Assembly (NCBI GenBank): GCA_027080605.1
Contig: JALWRO010000035.1
Location: 1 to 8,038 of the forward strand
DNA from: Campylobacterales bacterium
GTDB taxonomy: Bacteria; Campylobacterota; Campylobacteria; Campylobacterales; QNZT01
Direction of reading: 5' to 3'
Length of the DNA: 8,038 bases
Shown here: one piece after another, positions 7,041-8,038 of the stretch
How positions within the stretch are numbered: position 1 is the stretch's first letter
How the letters are laid out: each line of letters starts with the position of its first letter
Notes under the pieces: model-generated
The model's input: the letters and a program-made list of their open reading frames with translations, nothing else
Databases searched by the model: none
Told to the model about the DNA's origin: nothing
Position numbers and translations under genes: made by a program

Positions 7041-7056
7041 TGGCATTATATTTGCT
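7041..7056 (+). promoter_or_regulatory. Probable sigma-54 (RpoN) -24/-12 promoter of the pel operon
   Basis: TGGCATTATATTTGCT fits the sigma-54 consensus TGGCACG-N4-TTGCW: the invariant GG (7042-7043) and GC (7054-7055) are 10 nt apart, and TGGCA and TTGCT match exactly. Only the less conserved positions 6 and 7 differ (TT instead of CG). The preceding CACAC (7036-7040) and following AAT also agree with the extended consensus. The predicted start near 7067 gives a leader of about 21 nt that contains the Shine-Dalgarno. Such a promoter would need an NtrC-type enhancer-binding activator; no clear activator site is recognisable in the short upstream region. Confidence 0.62.
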
Positions 7057-7077
7057 AATCGTTTTCATAAACTATAT

Positions 7078-7081
7078 AAGG
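7078..7081 (+). promoter_or_regulatory. Shine-Dalgarno AAGG for the PelC-like gene
   Basis: AAGG lies 6 nt before the ATG at 7088 and 12 nt before the ATG at 7094, favouring the first. The in-frame TTG at 7052 overlaps the predicted promoter and would add 12 residues before the signal peptide, so it is rejected as the start. Confidence 0.55.
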
Positions 7082-7087
7082 CGTACC

Positions 7088-7594
7088 ATGTTCATGAAAT
7101 CTTTGGCTCTATCTCTTTTTGTACTGCTTCTGACAGCCTGCTCGACAATGCAAATCCAAAAAACCACCCCTTTCAAACCAGCCCTGCAAAAAAAGATTGC
7201 CGTCGTGCCTTTCTACAACTACACCCAAACTCCGCTTGCAGGGTACAGCGCGGCGTCTGTTGCAAATGTGATCCTCAAAAGCCACGGGTACAGTGTCACG
7301 GCGGAGCAGCTGCATCCAGACGCGAAGGCGGAGCTGGAGGGGAATTCCCAAAGCCGTGCAGCGCTCGTCAATGTGCTGAAACAGAAAGGCTATGACTATA
7401 TGCTCGGCGGTGAAGTGACCGAGTGGCGGTACAAAACCGGTATCGACGCGGAACCGGTTGTGGGGTTGACGGTGCGTCTGACCGATCTTAAGAGCGGGGA
7501 ACCCCTCTACAGCGGTACCGGAAGCAAAACGGCACTGGGGTCGACATCGCTCTCCGGTACGGCGCAGAAAATTCTGGATGAGATCCTTCCTTAA
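7088..7594 (+). CDS. pelC: PelC-like outer-membrane lipoprotein of Pel polysaccharide export
   Basis: From ATG 7088 the product is 168 residues, close to the roughly 170 of Pseudomonas PelC. It has a lipoprotein signal peptide with lipobox L15-T16-A17-C18; the residue after the Cys is Ser, which predicts sorting to the outer membrane. The mature part has a CsgG/PelC-like alpha/beta pattern: 'KKIAVVPFYNYTQTPLAG' (35-52) as the first strand and loop, 'AASVANVILKSHGY' helix (55-68), 'LVNVLKQKGYDYMLGGEVTEW' (93-113), then 'EPVVGLTVRLTD' and 'GEPLYSGTG' strands. In known Pel systems PelC forms a ring under the outer membrane that funnels the polysaccharide to the PelB porin. The identity is based on family resemblance and strongly on the adjacent pelD, whose Shine-Dalgarno overlaps this stop codon. 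It is the first gene of its operon, behind a sigma-54-like promoter. Base composition is clearly more GC-rich than the genes on the left of the window. A generic CsgG/LPP20-type lipoprotein is the alternative. Confidence 0.75.
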   Translation: MFMKSLALSLFVLLLTACSTMQIQKTTPFKPALQKKIAVVPFYNYTQTPLAGYSAASVANVILKSHGYSVTAEQLHPDAKAELEGNSQSRAALVNVLKQKGYDYMLGGEVTEWRYKTGIDAEPVVGLTVRLTDLKSGEPLYSGTGSKTALGSTSLSGTAQKILDEILP

Positions 7595-7597
7595 GGG
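7593..7597 (+). promoter_or_regulatory. Shine-Dalgarno AAGGG supporting a GTG start for pelD
   Basis: AAGGG overlaps the TAA stop of the PelC-like gene and lies 9 nt before GTG 7607. It indicates tight translational linkage and decides the non-ATG start. Confidence 0.6.
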
Positions 7598-7606
7598 CAC
7601 TGCTAA

Positions 7607-8038
7607 GTGATTTTACATCTTCTCCCCGAGGCGTTTTCGCACAACAGGGGCGCGACGGCGCTGGCAGAGTCCGTACTCCTCTCCCTCCTTTTTGTCACAG
7701 CGCTCTATTTCCTGAGTCCCGATATTGTCATCAAACTCGACAGTTATCATGATCTTGCCCTCCTTTTTCTGGCAATCATCACCCTCTATAACGGGACGCT
7801 TTTCGGTATCGTCTCCCTGACGGTCATGGCGTTCGGTATCTACTTTTTCACGCTGGAGTACGATCTCAAAACGATCCTCTCCTATCTTATTTTCGTACTG
7901 CTTTTCGGAGAGTTTCATTTCCATTTTCAGCGGCAGCGGGTTTCAGACAGAGAAGAGAAGCACTATCTCAAGGCAAAATTCCGGGAACTGAGCAACGCTT
8001 TTTTTGCACTCAAGGTTTCCCACGACCAGCTGGAAAAG
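7607..8038 (+). CDS. pelD: PelD-like inner-membrane protein, N-terminal part (3' end outside window)
   Basis: The frame starts at GTG 7607 and is open for 144 codons to the window edge. The visible part is the PelD-type membrane domain: hydrophobic segments at about 20-37, 49-61, 63-82 and 87-104, with tight loops ('LYNGTLFG' at 60-67). An amphipathic, charged, probably coiled-coil stretch follows (108-144), ending in 'LKVSHDQLEK', which resembles the 'SHD-LE' region just before the GAF domain of known PelD proteins. In Pseudomonas, PelD carries GAF and degenerate GGDEF domains whose RxxD site binds c-di-GMP and so switches on Pel synthesis by the PelF/PelE/PelG complex. Those domains would lie beyond the window, so c-di-GMP binding cannot be checked here. 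The gene starts 12 nt after the pelC stop. Identification rests on topology, the SHDQLE segment and the lipoprotein neighbour. Confidence 0.72.
   Translation, partial: MILHLLPEAFSHNRGATALAESVLLSLLFVTALYFLSPDIVIKLDSYHDLALLFLAIITLYNGTLFGIVSLTVMAFGIYFFTLEYDLKTILSYLIFVLLFGEFHFHFQRQRVSDREEKHYLKAKFRELSNAFFALKVSHDQLEK

Noticed and set aside
7052..7087. Upstream TTG as start of the PelC-like lipoprotein
   Set aside because: The TTG lies inside the predicted promoter, lacks a Shine-Dalgarno and would put 12 extra residues before a well-formed lipoprotein signal peptide starting at 7088 or 7094.
7109..7600. 163-codon - strand frame opposite the PelC-like gene
   Set aside because: Arg/His/Cys-rich translation typical of an antisense shadow; the + strand has a lipobox, Shine-Dalgarno and operon context.
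7613..7924. 103-codon - strand frame opposite the right-end gene
   Set aside because: The translation is a Lys/Glu/Asp-rich antisense shadow of hydrophobic transmembrane codons in the PelD-like gene.

Overview
The window looks like chromosomal DNA from a Gram-negative bacterium, most likely a Campylobacterota member of the Sulfurimonas/Sulfurovum/Sulfuricurvum type. This is inferred from the AT-rich genes, the LVIVD-repeat and outer-membrane style proteins, AT-rich promoters with weak -35 elements, and a start of a pel locus behind a sigma-54-like promoter. No rRNA, tRNA, CRISPR array, transposase or integrase was seen, so the taxonomic guess rests on style and gene content only.

Left part (1-2960, + strand, strongly AT-rich): the 3' part of a large LVIVD-repeat beta-propeller protein gene (open at the left edge), followed after 26 nt by a TTG-started gene for a 351-residue exported protein with an outer-membrane-barrel-like C-terminus. 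The two probably form one operon. A perfect 9-bp hairpin (2933-2953) separates it from a convergent gene.

Middle (2963-4474, - strand): a single secreted protein made of three PPC (bacterial pre-peptidase C-terminal) domains and a C-terminal DUF4189-like domain, with no protease domain. It has its own strong Shine-Dalgarno sequence and a small inverted repeat in its leader.

Right part (4651-6955, - strand, visibly more GC-rich): a two-gene surface-polysaccharide unit, a Wzx-like 12-helix flippase and a GT-B family 4 glycosyltransferase, overlapping by 14 nt. Divergently from it, after a 132-bp intergenic region, starts a pel exopolysaccharide operon on the + strand: a PelC-like outer-membrane lipoprotein and the N-terminal part of PelD. 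PelD is the inner-membrane c-di-GMP receptor in known Pel systems; this copy runs off the right edge. The pelC start is preceded by a close match to the sigma-54 (RpoN) -24/-12 consensus at the right distance.

The common theme is the cell surface: secreted repeat proteins on the left, and polysaccharide assembly and export on the right. The best lead is the apparent sigma-54 control of a pel operon that begins with pelC and lacks pelA/pelB on its upstream side.
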